From the NCBI GenBank assembly GCA_900556875.1, contig USQQ01000006.1:1-64000 (forward strand): a stretch of 64,000 nucleotides of DNA, given 5' to 3'. Under the pieces are notes generated by a model. That model had not been told where the DNA came from, searched no databases, and was given only the letters and a program-made list of their open reading frames with translations. Below, piece after piece: positions 20,527 through 28,500 of this stretch; the stretch's first letter is position 1, and each line of letters starts with the position of its first letter. This stretch comes from an uncultured Collinsella sp. GTDB lineage: Bacteria > Actinomycetota > Coriobacteriia > Coriobacteriales > Coriobacteriaceae. A program made the translations under genes and the position numbers.

Positions 20527-20862
20527 TCAGATGAGGTTCTCGCCCAGGTTTTTGCCGCCGAGGACGTGCATGTGGAAGTGCATGACGGTCTGGCCGGCGT
20601 TGACGCCCTTGTTGGAGATGACGCGGAAACCGTCCTCCAGACCCTTGGCCTTGGCGACCTCCTGGATGGCGTGAGCTATGGCGCCCATGGTCTCGGCGGG
20701 TACGTTGTCGGCGATGTCGCTGTAGTGCTTCTTAGGGATCACGAGCGTGTGGACCGGCGCCTGCGGGTTGAGGTCGTCGAAGGCGATGACCTGGTCGTCC
20801 TCATAGACAACGGTCGAGGGGATCTCGTGGTTGGCAATTTTACAGAAGATGCAATCGCACAT
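20527..20862 (-). CDS. HIT family hydrolase
   Basis: A 111-residue histidine-triad nucleotide hydrolase or transferase of the HinT branch, acting on nucleoside phosphoramidates and related compounds. It starts MCDCIFCKIANHEIP with a Cys-x2-Cys pair and ends with the histidine triad HFHMHVLGGKNLGENL. AAAGGA precedes the ATG. It is the last gene of the minus-strand run xseA-xseB-hit, with 49 bases between xseB and hit. Confidence 0.93.
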   Translation of the reverse strand: MCDCIFCKIANHEIPSTVVYEDDQVIAFDDLNPQAPVHTLVIPKKHYSDIADNVPAETMGAIAHAIQEVAKAKGLEDGFRVISNKGVNAGQTVMHFHMHVLGGKNLGENLI

Positions 20863-20911
20863 AGCTGGTTCCTTTCTTACAGACCAAGGTAATTATATTT
20901 GGTCGAGATGC

Positions 20912-21178
20912 TTAGAACGAAAGGTTATCATCGGTGTTGGCGGCCTCGCCGTCGGCGAGCACGTCGTTGCCGTCGACGTCCTTAAGGAGCACCGAGACCT
21001 TCTGCTCGGCATCGGACAGGCGGGTGCGCAGGCTTTTGAGGAGCTCGACGCCGCGGGTGTAGCTCTCGAGCGACTCCTCAAGCTCCATATCGCCCGACTC
21101 CAGGCTGCGGATGATGAGCTCCAGCTCCTGCGAGGCCTGCTTGTACGTAAGCTGCTCGACCGGGGTCTTCTCTGCCAT
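20912..21178 (-). CDS. xseB: Exodeoxyribonuclease VII small subunit
   Basis: An 88-residue subunit of exonuclease VII, which degrades single-stranded DNA from both ends. It has the family core LTYKQASQELELIIRSLESGDMELEESLESYTRGVELLK, predicted as a helical hairpin, and an acidic tail. AAAGGA precedes the start. It follows xseA by 42 bases on the same strand, as expected for partner subunits. Confidence 0.93.
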   Translation of the reverse strand: MAEKTPVEQLTYKQASQELELIIRSLESGDMELEESLESYTRGVELLKSLRTRLSDAEQKVSVLLKDVDGNDVLADGEAANTDDNLSF

Positions 21179-21220
21179 ATCTGTTTCCTTTCCTAAGGGT
21201 CTATCACTGCGAAACGCGGT

Positions 21221-22672
21221 CTACTCGACCGTATCGACCGTTGCTGCCACGTTGCCGTCTGCCATGCGCACGCGAATGGCGTCGCCAGGCTTAAAGGTCT
21301 TGGCACTCGTAGCCACACCATCATCGCTGTACGCGATGGAATAGCCGCGAGCAAGCACTTTGAGCGGCGACAGGGCATCGAGCGACGCTGCCGCACGGCT
21401 CAGGTCGGACGCTGGCTTGCTGAGCATCGTGCGCCCTTGATGCTCTAGGCGGGAACTCGCAAGCGTGAGCGCATGGCGCTTACCATCGAGCCCCGAGGTG
21501 CTTGTAATCAGACGCTCGGGCAAGCGCTCAAAGTTGGAGCGGAATGTCCCGACCGAGCGTACTATGGCGCCCGACAGGCGATCGGCAGTCAGCGCAAGCT
21601 CCGATTCGCGACGCTCGACCATAAATGTGGGGTCGTTGAGGCACGGGCGACACGCAGCGGCATCGAGCGCATCACCCAAGCGAGCCGTATAGGTATCCCA
21701 GGCACGGCGACCGCGCTGATCGAGCATCTCCAGGTCGACCTGGGCCGACCCAATCATCGATGCCATCGCGGCACCCAGACGCTGATGGCGCGCCTCGAGC
21801 ACATCGGCCAACTCCGTCATAGCCGGCGCCACCGATTCTGCCGCCGCCGTGGGCGTGGAGGCGCGTCGGTCGCTCACCATGTCGCAAATCGAGGTATCGG
21901 GCTCATGCCCAATGCCCGTCACCACAGGCACGGGACAGGCTGCCACCGCACGGGCAAGCTCCTCGTCGTTAAAGGTCATGAGGTCCTCAAAGGAGCCGCC
22001 GCCGCGCACCAGCAAAATACAGTCGGGCGCCGGCGCAATGGAAGCGGCGCGGCGCAGGCCCTCAATGAGCTCGGCCGGCGCACCCTCGCCTTGAACCTTG
22101 GCGCCCACGCAGACGAGCTCGACGAGCGGGTTGCGACGACGCAATGTGCGCTTGACGTCGTCGATTACGGCACCCGAAAGCGAGGTGACAACCGCCACGC
22201 GGGAGCAAAACACCGGAATGCGGCGCTTGCGCGCTTCGTCCATCAGGCCCTCGCGGCGTAGCTTTTCGGCCAGTTGCGCCACTTGTTGACGCAGCAGACC
22301 CTCCCCCGCCAGCGAGAACGAGCGGGCAACGAAGCTCATGCGACCCGTAGGCTTGTAGAGATTGAAGCTGCCCTTAAAGCTCACCTGCATGCCGTCACGC
22401 AGATCGAAGGTACGCTTGAGATAGGCACCCTTCCAGATGATGCAGTCGACGGCGGCCGAGTCGTCTTTAATCTGGAAGTAGCAGTGGCCGCTTCGGGCAT
22501 TGGGGCCACGGAAGCCCGTGACCTCGCCCAGAACGCTCAGCTGCGGAATGGCATCGAGCGCACCGGCGGCGATCTCTACCGCCTGGCTCACGCTGAGCTC
22601 CTTACGCTCTTGCTCGTCCGAACCGTCGAACTCGGCGGAAACGGCATTGCCGGTCAGATTCCAGCCTGCCAC
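21221..22672 (-). CDS. xseA: Exodeoxyribonuclease VII large subunit
   Basis: The 483-residue catalytic subunit of exonuclease VII. An N-terminal OB-fold (LSVLGEVTGFRGPNARSGHCYFQIKD) binds single-stranded DNA. The catalytic core includes RVAVVTSLSGAVIDDV, LLVRGGGSFEDL, VVTGIGHEPDTSICDMVSDRRASTPTAAAE, then a coiled-coil region and a C-terminal LSPLKVLARGYSIAY. The start is taken as GTG at 22672 because AAAGGAGG lies 4 bases ahead; an upstream TTG at 22699 has no site. xseB follows. Confidence 0.92.
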   Translation of the reverse strand: MAGWNLTGNAVSAEFDGSDEQERKELSVSQAVEIAAGALDAIPQLSVLGEVTGFRGPNARSGHCYFQIKDDSAAVDCIIWKGAYLKRTFDLRDGMQVSFKGSFNLYKPTGRMSFVARSFSLAGEGLLRQQVAQLAEKLRREGLMDEARKRRIPVFCSRVAVVTSLSGAVIDDVKRTLRRRNPLVELVCVGAKVQGEGAPAELIEGLRRAASIAPAPDCILLVRGGGSFEDLMTFNDEELARAVAACPVPVVTGIGHEPDTSICDMVSDRRASTPTAAAESVAPAMTELADVLEARHQRLGAAMASMIGSAQVDLEMLDQRGRRAWDTYTARLGDALDAAACRPCLNDPTFMVERRESELALTADRLSGAIVRSVGTFRSNFERLPERLITSTSGLDGKRHALTLASSRLEHQGRTMLSKPASDLSRAAASLDALSPLKVLARGYSIAYSDDGVATSAKTFKPGDAIRVRMADGNVAATVDTVE

Positions 22673-22741
22673 GCAGCCTCCTTTCGTTATCGTGCACAAG
22701 GGCTCCGGCCCTGCGCAAATTCAAGTCCAACACATAGTACA

Positions 22742-22771
22742 GCGCCGCGGGGACACAAATCTCCGCGGCGC
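22742..22771 (-). terminator. GC-rich hairpin after the YugP-like gene
   Basis: A perfect 9-bp stem (GCGCCGCGG/CCGCGGCGC) with a 12-base loop lies 16 bases beyond the stop of the metallopeptidase gene. The T-tract on the minus strand is poor (TGTACTATG). Confidence 0.45.
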
Positions 22772-22787
22772 CTGTCAAGCCAATTTG

Positions 22788-23492
22788 TTATCGGTTGGAG
22801 TTTCTGTTGTAGCGAGCCATAAGATAGAGCAGCTGAATGATCGAAGTGAGCGCTGCAGCCACATAGGTAAGCGCGGCTGCCGTCAGGACCTTCTTGGCAC
22901 CGTTGACCTGCTTGGAACTCATACCCGACTGCTCGATGTACGCCACGGCGCGGCGGCTGGCATCGATCTCGACCGGCAGTGTAACCAACTGGAACAACAC
23001 ACTAAACGAGAAGAAGACCAACGCGAGGGTTGTGAGCCCGGCAATGTTCATAAACAGGCCCAAGAGCAACACGATCGTCCAGGTGTTCTGGGTAAAGTTG
23101 ACGACCGGGACCAGAGCAGTGCGTACCTTCATCATGGCATAACCACTTTGACGCTGGGCGGCATGGCCCGCCTCGTGGCAGGCCACGGCAACGCTTGCGA
23201 CCGATCCGCCCGAGCGGTTGGCTTCCGAGAGATACAGGTTGTTATCCTGCGGGTTGTAATGGTCGGTGAGCTCACCGGCGACACCCTTGATACCCACGGC
23301 GCTACAACCGTTGGCATCGAGCATGCGGCGAGCGACCGTGGCACCCGTATCGCCGTCCGAGTGAACCTTGGACCAGGTTTTGTACGTCGAGTTGATATAG
23401 CTCTGCGCGGCAAGACCGAGCACTGTACAAACAAGGACAACCAGCAGGTACAGCGGGTCGATGCCAAAGCCGTATCCATAGTAATAGGGCAT
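22788..23492 (-). CDS. Membrane zinc metallopeptidase, YugP-like
   Basis: A 234-residue predicted integral membrane protease of the Zn_peptidase_2 family. The zinc motif HEAGH is in VAVACHEAGHAAQRQSGYAM near residue 107, after a short N-terminal hydrophobic segment and before several membrane helices. The middle contains the family-typical ANRSGGSVASVAVACHEAGH and PVEIDASRRAVAYIE. The start at 23492 (MPYYYGYGFGID) follows GGAGG. Its physiological substrate is unknown. Confidence 0.88.
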   Translation of the reverse strand: MPYYYGYGFGIDPLYLLVVLVCTVLGLAAQSYINSTYKTWSKVHSDGDTGATVARRMLDANGCSAVGIKGVAGELTDHYNPQDNNLYLSEANRSGGSVASVAVACHEAGHAAQRQSGYAMMKVRTALVPVVNFTQNTWTIVLLLGLFMNIAGLTTLALVFFSFSVLFQLVTLPVEIDASRRAVAYIEQSGMSSKQVNGAKKVLTAAALTYVAAALTSIIQLLYLMARYNRNSNR

Positions 23493-23575
23493 GCAAATTC
23501 CTCCGAATCGAGTTACACGTTGGAGGCATTCTACCCACTCGGATGACGAGCAAATCAGCATCTATGTTTTGGCAC

Positions 23576-23723
23576 CGTCAGCGAAAACGGCCGAGAGCGA
23601 GCAAGGTGACGTGAAAGAGAAGCGACGCGTACTTTGGTACGCGAGCCACGATTGAGCGTCAGATTGCCGCTCTCGGCCGTTTGCAGCGTCGAGCTGTTAC
23701 GCGGTTTGGAAAAACCGCGTAAC
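23576..23723 (-). repeat. Nested palindromic element, family 1, copy A
   Basis: A 148-base element in reverse orientation to copy B at 46273. Its parts are a GTTACGCGGTTT/AAACCGCGTAAC hairpin at one end, outer arms GGCCGAGAGCG/CGCTCTCGGCC and an inner hairpin GCGTAC-CAAA-GTACGC. Most positions match copy B except the outer arms, which differ but still pair. Confidence 0.82.
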
Positions 23724-23730
23724 TATATAG

Positions 23731-24864
23731 CTATAACAACTCAATCTTTCCGTCCTTCACGGTGAGTCCCATATTGCCGGAAAGCAAATCGTCCAAGCGC
23801 GAGCCCACAAGCTCAAAGCGCCAACCTTCGCGCAGGCGGCTCTGCTCGGGATGCTCAATGTAGTCGGCCAGGTCATCGCGCGAGGCAATGACTGAGGTCG
23901 CCACACCCGAGCGCTCGGCAACCAGGCGAATAAGCGCATACATAAGGTCGGTCACGCTCTCCAGCTCCGGCGAAATCTGGCGATGTCCGCGCACCATAAG
24001 CGGCAGGCGATCGTGCGGACAGCTCGCACCGCGTTTGATGGCCATGAGTGCGCCGTCCACGTCGCGCTCCCCCAGCTGATCGGTACCGCGAATGCTGCGG
24101 AACTCCTCAACACGCGCGGGGTTGCGCTTAACCAGGGCCAGCAGCGTATCGTCGGACATGACCCACTTGCGCGGGATGTTGCGCCGCTCGGCGCGGTCCT
24201 CACGCCAGGCGGCAAGCTCGCGCGCAATGCCCAGCTGATGGCGGCTGCACGAGTTGATGCGCTTGACCTTGCGGAATGCCTCATGGCGGTCGGCGCGGTA
24301 GTGCGACTCGTCGGCTAGCGGGCGCAACTCGTCGAGTACCCAGTCCACACGGCCCAACTCGCGCAGGCGGCTCATCATCTCGGTATAGGCAACAATCAGG
24401 TACTTGACGTCATCGATCGCGTACTCAATCTGCTTATCGGTCAGCGGGCGGCGCGACCAGTCGGTCAGCGACTCGGTCTTAGGCAATGAGACACCGCAGA
24501 ACGTCTGCACGAGCGCACCGTAGGAAATCTGCTGGCGCTCGCCCAAAAAGGCGGCGGCGACCTGCGTATCAAAAATCGGACGCGGCAGCGCGCCCACGGT
24601 GTGGAGCATGACCTCCATATCCTGCGAGCAGGCGTGGAAGACCTTGGTCACGCTCTCGTCGGCCATAAGCTCGGCCAGCGGCGATAGGTCGTCGATCACT
24701 AGAGGATCGACCGCGACGCTCTCGGCAGGAGTGGCAATCTGAACCAGGCACAGGCGCGGATGGAATGTGCGCTCGCGCAAAAACTCGGTATCGACGGCAA
24801 TCGCGTCGAACTCGCGGGCGCGCTGACAAAAGTCGAGCAGAGCCTGATGTGTGGAAATGTACAT
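23731..24864 (-). CDS. rnd: Ribonuclease D
   Basis: A 377-residue DEDD-family 3'-5' exoribonuclease that trims tRNA and other stable RNA ends. The exonuclease motifs are AVDTEFLRERTFHPRLCLVQIA (D-x-E), KVFHACSQDMEVMLH and YAIDDVKYLIVAYTEM. An HRDC-type region follows (HQLGIARELAAWREDRAERRNIPRKWVMSDDTL). The start at 24864 gives the usual family N-terminus (MYISTHQALLDFC), although the binding site GGGTTGAT is weak. It is monocistronic and divergent from the lipid kinase. Confidence 0.92.
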   Translation of the reverse strand: MYISTHQALLDFCQRAREFDAIAVDTEFLRERTFHPRLCLVQIATPAESVAVDPLVIDDLSPLAELMADESVTKVFHACSQDMEVMLHTVGALPRPIFDTQVAAAFLGERQQISYGALVQTFCGVSLPKTESLTDWSRRPLTDKQIEYAIDDVKYLIVAYTEMMSRLRELGRVDWVLDELRPLADESHYRADRHEAFRKVKRINSCSRHQLGIARELAAWREDRAERRNIPRKWVMSDDTLLALVKRNPARVEEFRSIRGTDQLGERDVDGALMAIKRGASCPHDRLPLMVRGHRQISPELESVTDLMYALIRLVAERSGVATSVIASRDDLADYIEHPEQSRLREGWRFELVGSRLDDLLSGNMGLTVKDGKIELL

Positions 24865-24962
24865 ATCAACCCATCGAATAAGGTTAGGCCCGAAAAACAC
24901 GGGTAGGATATCGGCATTGCCCTACAACTATACTCGGTTAGTCACAGAACGGGAACGTAAGT

Positions 24963-25880
24963 ATGCGCTGCCTTATCATCCACAACCCGGCATCGGGCCC
25001 CAGCTCAGATGAAATCTACGCGTTCACGCACGCCCTCGCGCAGGGCGGCGACGAGGTCGTGATGCGTTTTATCGGCGATGGCATGGAACCCGAGGACGCC
25101 GTGGCAGACGTGCGCGAGTTTGATCGCGTGGTGATTTCGGGCGGCGACGGCACCGTCTCCAACGTGCTCGACCAAATGCGCGGATGCGGCGTCCCCACGC
25201 TCGTCTTCCCCTCCGGCACGGCCTGCCTGTTCTTCAACAACATTGGCAATGCCCCCGAGGCCGCGGCGCTCGCCAAGGCCTGCCGCGTCGGCCGTACCGT
25301 CAAGGCGGATATGGGTGAGCTCTTTTGGCTCGACGAGAACGGCAACGAAAAGCGCCACGGCTTCATCATCATCGCCGGCTCGGGCTACGACGCCGAGATC
25401 ATGATGAAGGCCGCCCCCACCAAAAACGACATCGGCGAGATCGCCTACTTCCTATCCGCGCTCGCTACGCCCAACCCCACGGTGGCGCACTTTACGATTG
25501 AACATGACGGCATTGTCGAGGAGCTCGATGGCATCTGCTGCATGGCCGGCAACACCTCGGTCATCCAAAACGACATCAACCTGTTCCCCGACTGTCGCAT
25601 GAACGACGGCATGGTCGACATCGCGGTCATCGAGCCCGTAAAAACCGTGCAGCTGCTCCCGACCGTGATCACCGCCGCGCTCGACCCCGCCGGCAAGGTG
25701 CTCGGCCGTCCGCAGTTTAAGATCATCCAGACCAAAGAAGCCAAGATCACCTGCACCCCGTCGCTGGGCATGCAGTTCGATGGCGAAATCATCTCCAGCA
25801 ACTCGGGCGTCTTTGGAGCCCGCGCACTTCCGCAATGCCTCGACCTCATCGTCGACGAATTCTCCCCACTCGGAAAATAG
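24963..25880 (+). CDS. Diacylglycerol kinase-like lipid kinase
   Basis: A 305-residue soluble or membrane-peripheral lipid kinase of the DagK catalytic family (YegS/DgkB type). It shows IIHNPASGPSSDEI, the nucleotide-binding VVISGGDGTVSNVLDQM, LVFPSGTACLFFNNIG, the catalytic-region FPDCRMNDGMVDIAV, and MQFDGEI near the C-terminus. The true substrate (diacylglycerol, sphingosine or undecaprenol) cannot be decided. The next gene, a 30-codon membrane peptide, starts 9 bases after its stop codon. Confidence 0.88.
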   Translation: MRCLIIHNPASGPSSDEIYAFTHALAQGGDEVVMRFIGDGMEPEDAVADVREFDRVVISGGDGTVSNVLDQMRGCGVPTLVFPSGTACLFFNNIGNAPEAAALAKACRVGRTVKADMGELFWLDENGNEKRHGFIIIAGSGYDAEIMMKAAPTKNDIGEIAYFLSALATPNPTVAHFTIEHDGIVEELDGICCMAGNTSVIQNDINLFPDCRMNDGMVDIAVIEPVKTVQLLPTVITAALDPAGKVLGRPQFKIIQTKEAKITCTPSLGMQFDGEIISSNSGVFGARALPQCLDLIVDEFSPLGK

Positions 25881-25889
25881 GAGGACCCC

Positions 25890-25982
25890 ATGAACGACAA
25901 TCCCCTGCTCGGCTTTATCGTCATCGTTTTGGCCATGCTCATCGGCTATGCGATTAACGTTATCCACCGCCGGAAGAAGTAA
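25890..25982 (+). CDS. 30-residue single-span membrane peptide
   Basis: A very small gene with a perfect GGAGG seven bases before its ATG and directly after the stop of the lipid kinase gene, so it is almost certainly co-transcribed and coupled. The peptide is MNDNPLLG followed by a hydrophobic helix (FIVIVLAMLIGYAINVI) and a basic tail HRRKK. This gives one membrane span with the charged end in the cytoplasm. I recognise no family. A strong terminator follows, which makes it the last gene of the two-gene unit. Confidence 0.75.
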   Translation: MNDNPLLGFIVIVLAMLIGYAINVIHRRKK

Positions 25983-26018
25983 TTCCACATTGGTATGATA
26001 TTCATCCAATCATCGTCT

Positions 26019-26062
26019 CCCCCGTTGTTTATGCATTTGCCAAACAGCGGGGGATTTTTCTT
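26019..26062 (+). terminator. Terminator after the lipid kinase operon
   Basis: CCCCCG...GTTT pairs with AAAC...CGGGGG and is followed by ATTTTTCTTT. It lies 36 bases after the stop of the 30-codon gene. Confidence 0.85.
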
Positions 26063-26177
26063 TGCGCCCCGTGCAAGGTGCTTTATTCAGGTAGAGTAAT
26101 TGCAGGGTGCCTTTATTTAAGTAAAGCTACATAATGAGTATTCTTATCCGTTCATCGCATATTTTAAGACGCTCATC

Positions 26178-26206
26178 GAGTATTTCATCGAAATAGATGA
26201 ATACTC
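26178..26206. promoter_or_regulatory. Inverted repeat upstream of the C69 peptidase
   Basis: GAGTATTTCATC faces AGATGAATACTC with one bulge, in the AT-rich 310-base gap before the dipeptidase gene. A related half (GAGTATTC-TTATC) lies 40 bases upstream. It is a candidate operator; no regulator is nearby. Confidence 0.45.
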
Positions 26207-26290
26207 TTTAGACTTCCTATAGGCTAATAGATGTATTTATTAGCTGAGATTCCACATAGCTTTGCGGGGTCTCAACAGTTGGGAGGGATT

Positions 26291-28093
26291 ATGAGGTTTA
26301 CTCATCCCGTCAACACGCTCAAGAAGCTTGGCTGTGGCCTCGCATTCGGAGCTGCGGCCATTATGGCCATGCCGACCTCGGCGCTCGCTTGCACCCAGAT
26401 CTACATGGGCAGCAAACTCACGGCGGACGGCAACACGTACTACGGCCGCGCAGAGGACTTTAGCCCGCGCTATATCAAGCACTTTGGCATTGAGCCTGCG
26501 CACAAGGACGGCAGCGAGTATAGCTCGCTCGAATCCGGCTTTGAGTACAAGTCCAAGGGCGCGACCTACCGCTACACCTTCGTTCGCGACAACCCCTCTC
26601 AGTGGGAAGATCGCTATGACGCTTATTCCGAGGCTGGCATCAACGAGAAGGGCGTCTCCTGCTCTGCCACGCTGAGCACCTCCTACAACGAGAAGGCTGA
26701 GGAGGCCGACCCCATTACCGAGGAGACCGGCATCGGTGAGTACAATTACGCCAGCGTCATCCTGGGCGAGAGTGCCACGGCCCGCGAGGGCGTCGAGCTC
26801 CTCGGTAGCCTAGTCGACGAGCAGGGCATCTGCACCAACGACCAGGTCATCATCGCCGACAACAACGAGACCTGGCTGTTCGCCGGACTTTCTGGCCATC
26901 AGTGGATTGCCATGAAGCTCACCGACGACATCGCCTCGGTCAACCCCAACATCGGCAACCTTAACTACAAGGTCAACCTCGACGACACCGAGAACTGCCT
27001 CCACTCCAAGGACATTCAGACCATGCCCGAAGAAAAGGGCTTTGCCAAGTACTTCGAGGACGGCCAGTTCGACGTTGCCCAGACCTACGGTGAGGAAATT
27101 AGCGATAAGGCCATGCATTCTTGGTCTCGCTATATCCAGGGCCGCGATTATTTCATGGCTCCGCTTGCCGAGGGCACCGACTACGAGATCGTTAAGGACG
27201 AGCGTGAAGACGCTCGCGCCACGACCGGCGCCCTGGTCCACGAGATGCAGCCGCTGTTCTTCCAGCCCGGCAAGTCCGACTGGAACACCTTTGAGATGAT
27301 CCGCAGCTTTGCCACTCGTGGCGAGAATGTCGCCGGCCTCAACGCCAACACCGACGGTGCCTATGCCATCGGCTCCAACCGCAACACCGAGATCCACACC
27401 TTCCAGATCCGTCAGGGCATGGACCCCGAGATCGCGACCATCCAGTGGGAGATGCTCTCCAACGCCGAGTTCTCCGTCGCTATTCCCTTCTACTCCGCAC
27501 TGCTCACCGAGGTCAGCCCCTACTTCAGCGATCAGGATGTCTCCTTCGATCACTGTGAAGAGGAAGACGTCGTGAACAACGAGGAGCCCAAGAACTCCAT
27601 CAATTACGTCCTCATGGACATCAACACGCTCGCCGAGGAGAACCGCGACAACTGCGCCACCGGCGTCCGCGCCTATCTCGACGCTCTGCAGAAGGAGCTC
27701 ATCGAGCAGAACCTGACCGTCGACGAGGCCATGCAGGCTGCCGAGGGCACCGAGGCCCGCACCGCCCTGGCCAACAAGGCTGGCAAGGCCGCGACCAAGA
27801 ACACCTACGTCAAGTGCAAGGCCATGCTCGAGGAGATGCGCGATTACCTCAAGAAGGGCGACTTCTCCGAGAAGTTCGTCCCGAGTGACTACGATGCCGA
27901 CAACGACTGCCTGGTCGAGTCCATCACCTACGCCGACGAGGCCCTCTCCGATGAGGACGTTGCCGAGCCCGAGGTTAAGGAAGAGGCAACCGAGGAGAAG
28001 TCCGAGGGCAACAACATGGCCGCCATGGCTGTTGGTGCCGTCGTCATCATCGGTGTCTGCGGCTTCGTGCTCTATCGTCGCAAGAAGGCCTAA
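26291..28093 (+). CDS. Membrane-anchored C69 family dipeptidase
   Basis: A 600-residue secreted peptidase of family C69 (PepD-like dipeptidases). Residues 1-33 are a signal peptide ending ALA, and the next residue is the predicted catalytic cysteine in ACTQIYMGSKLTADGNTYYGRAED. Further family segments are SATLSTSYNEKAEEAD, GICTNDQVIIADNNETWLF, and NTDGAYAIGSNRNTEIHTFQ. The C-terminus has an acidic Glu-rich linker, a hydrophobic helix (MAVGAVVIIGVCGFVLY) and RRKKA, which anchors the enzyme outside the membrane. No LPxTG motif is present. GGGAGGG precedes the start at 26291; a longer frame from 26231 lacks a site and would spoil the signal peptide. Confidence 0.9.
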   Translation: MRFTHPVNTLKKLGCGLAFGAAAIMAMPTSALACTQIYMGSKLTADGNTYYGRAEDFSPRYIKHFGIEPAHKDGSEYSSLESGFEYKSKGATYRYTFVRDNPSQWEDRYDAYSEAGINEKGVSCSATLSTSYNEKAEEADPITEETGIGEYNYASVILGESATAREGVELLGSLVDEQGICTNDQVIIADNNETWLFAGLSGHQWIAMKLTDDIASVNPNIGNLNYKVNLDDTENCLHSKDIQTMPEEKGFAKYFEDGQFDVAQTYGEEISDKAMHSWSRYIQGRDYFMAPLAEGTDYEIVKDEREDARATTGALVHEMQPLFFQPGKSDWNTFEMIRSFATRGENVAGLNANTDGAYAIGSNRNTEIHTFQIRQGMDPEIATIQWEMLSNAEFSVAIPFYSALLTEVSPYFSDQDVSFDHCEEEDVVNNEEPKNSINYVLMDINTLAEENRDNCATGVRAYLDALQKELIEQNLTVDEAMQAAEGTEARTALANKAGKAATKNTYVKCKAMLEEMRDYLKKGDFSEKFVPSDYDADNDCLVESITYADEALSDEDVAEPEVKEEATEEKSEGNNMAAMAVGAVVIIGVCGFVLYRRKKA

Positions 28094-28097
28094 GACC

Positions 28098-28145
28098 CTC
28101 ACGTTCTAAAGGAGGGCGAGACAGCGTGAGCGGCCTTGCCCTCCT
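28098..28145. repeat. Overlapping hairpins after the C69 gene
   Basis: CTCACG/CGTGAG (28098-28130) and AGGAGGGC/GCCCTCCT (28110-28145) cannot both form, so these are mutually exclusive stems. No T-tract follows. It may be a processed or decayed terminator. Confidence 0.4.
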
Positions 28146-28198
28146 AGCCCGTCATCTGACCGGCGGGAAACGCCGCTGAAATCTTTTCGAAAAAAGAT

Positions 28199-28227
28199 TT
28201 CCTGCAAACACTTTGCTGTGTTATAGT
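28199..28227 (+). promoter_or_regulatory. Predicted promoter of the Trp leader operon
   Basis: TTCCTG (28199-28204) and TATAGT (28222-28227) are spaced by 17 bases. A transcript would begin near 28235, about 50 bases before the leader peptide start codon. Confidence 0.6.
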
Positions 28228-28285
28228 GCAGCGCAACAGCAACTAGGTGCGACCGCGCCACGGCATCACGAAAGGAGCCACCGAC

Positions 28286-28354
28286 ATGAAGAACACGATG
28301 ACGTCTCTCAACAACTGGTGGTGGCGTGATGCGAATACGATCGGTCGACAGTGA
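28286..28354 (+). CDS. Trp leader peptide (22 residues, three tandem Trp)
   Basis: An open frame with AAAGGAG seven bases before its ATG encodes MKNTMTSLNNWWWRDANTIG plus RQ. Three consecutive TGG codons lie at 28316-28324, which by chance is very unlikely. This is the architecture of a ribosome-mediated attenuator as in trpL: scarcity of charged tRNA-Trp stalls the ribosome at those codons and changes RNA folding before the downstream terminator. The gene controlled is a predicted tryptophan transporter component at 28501. The peptide itself probably has no function. Confidence 0.87.
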   Translation: MKNTMTSLNNWWWRDANTIGRQ

Positions 28355-28390
28355 GTCCCTCACGCCTGTTTTTGCGCTCTAGGTGATTGG
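28355..28390 (+). promoter_or_regulatory. Attenuator switching segment of the Trp leader
   Basis: TCACGCC (28360-28366) can pair with GGCGTGA (28323-28329), which overlaps the Trp codons. It can instead pair with AGGTGA (28381-28386) and GCCT with AGGC of the terminator stem. A ribosome held on the Trp codons would cover the first partner and favour the second, as expected for a pause/antiterminator switch. Thermodynamic folding is needed to confirm the register. Confidence 0.55.
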
Positions 28391-28421
28391 AAGGCCTCCG
28401 GTTTCGACCGGGGGCCTTTTT
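28391..28421 (+). terminator. Trp attenuator terminator
   Basis: GGCCTCCGG (28393-28401) pairs with CCGGGGGCC (28408-28416), with one G-U pair and a 6-base loop, and is followed by five T residues. It lies between the WWW leader peptide and the transporter start, 80 bases before the latter. Confidence 0.87.
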
Positions 28422-28500
28422 CCATCTCGAGCCCGATCGCATTCGCATCACGCGCCTCCGCTTTCTTCTCTTGCACTTCCCCTCCGAAAGGATTTTCACC

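Noticed and set aside
28286..28354. The WWW mini-ORF as a chance frame
   Set aside because: Rejected as chance because the AAAGGAG site, the three consecutive Trp codons, the downstream terminator and the transporter gene all agree.
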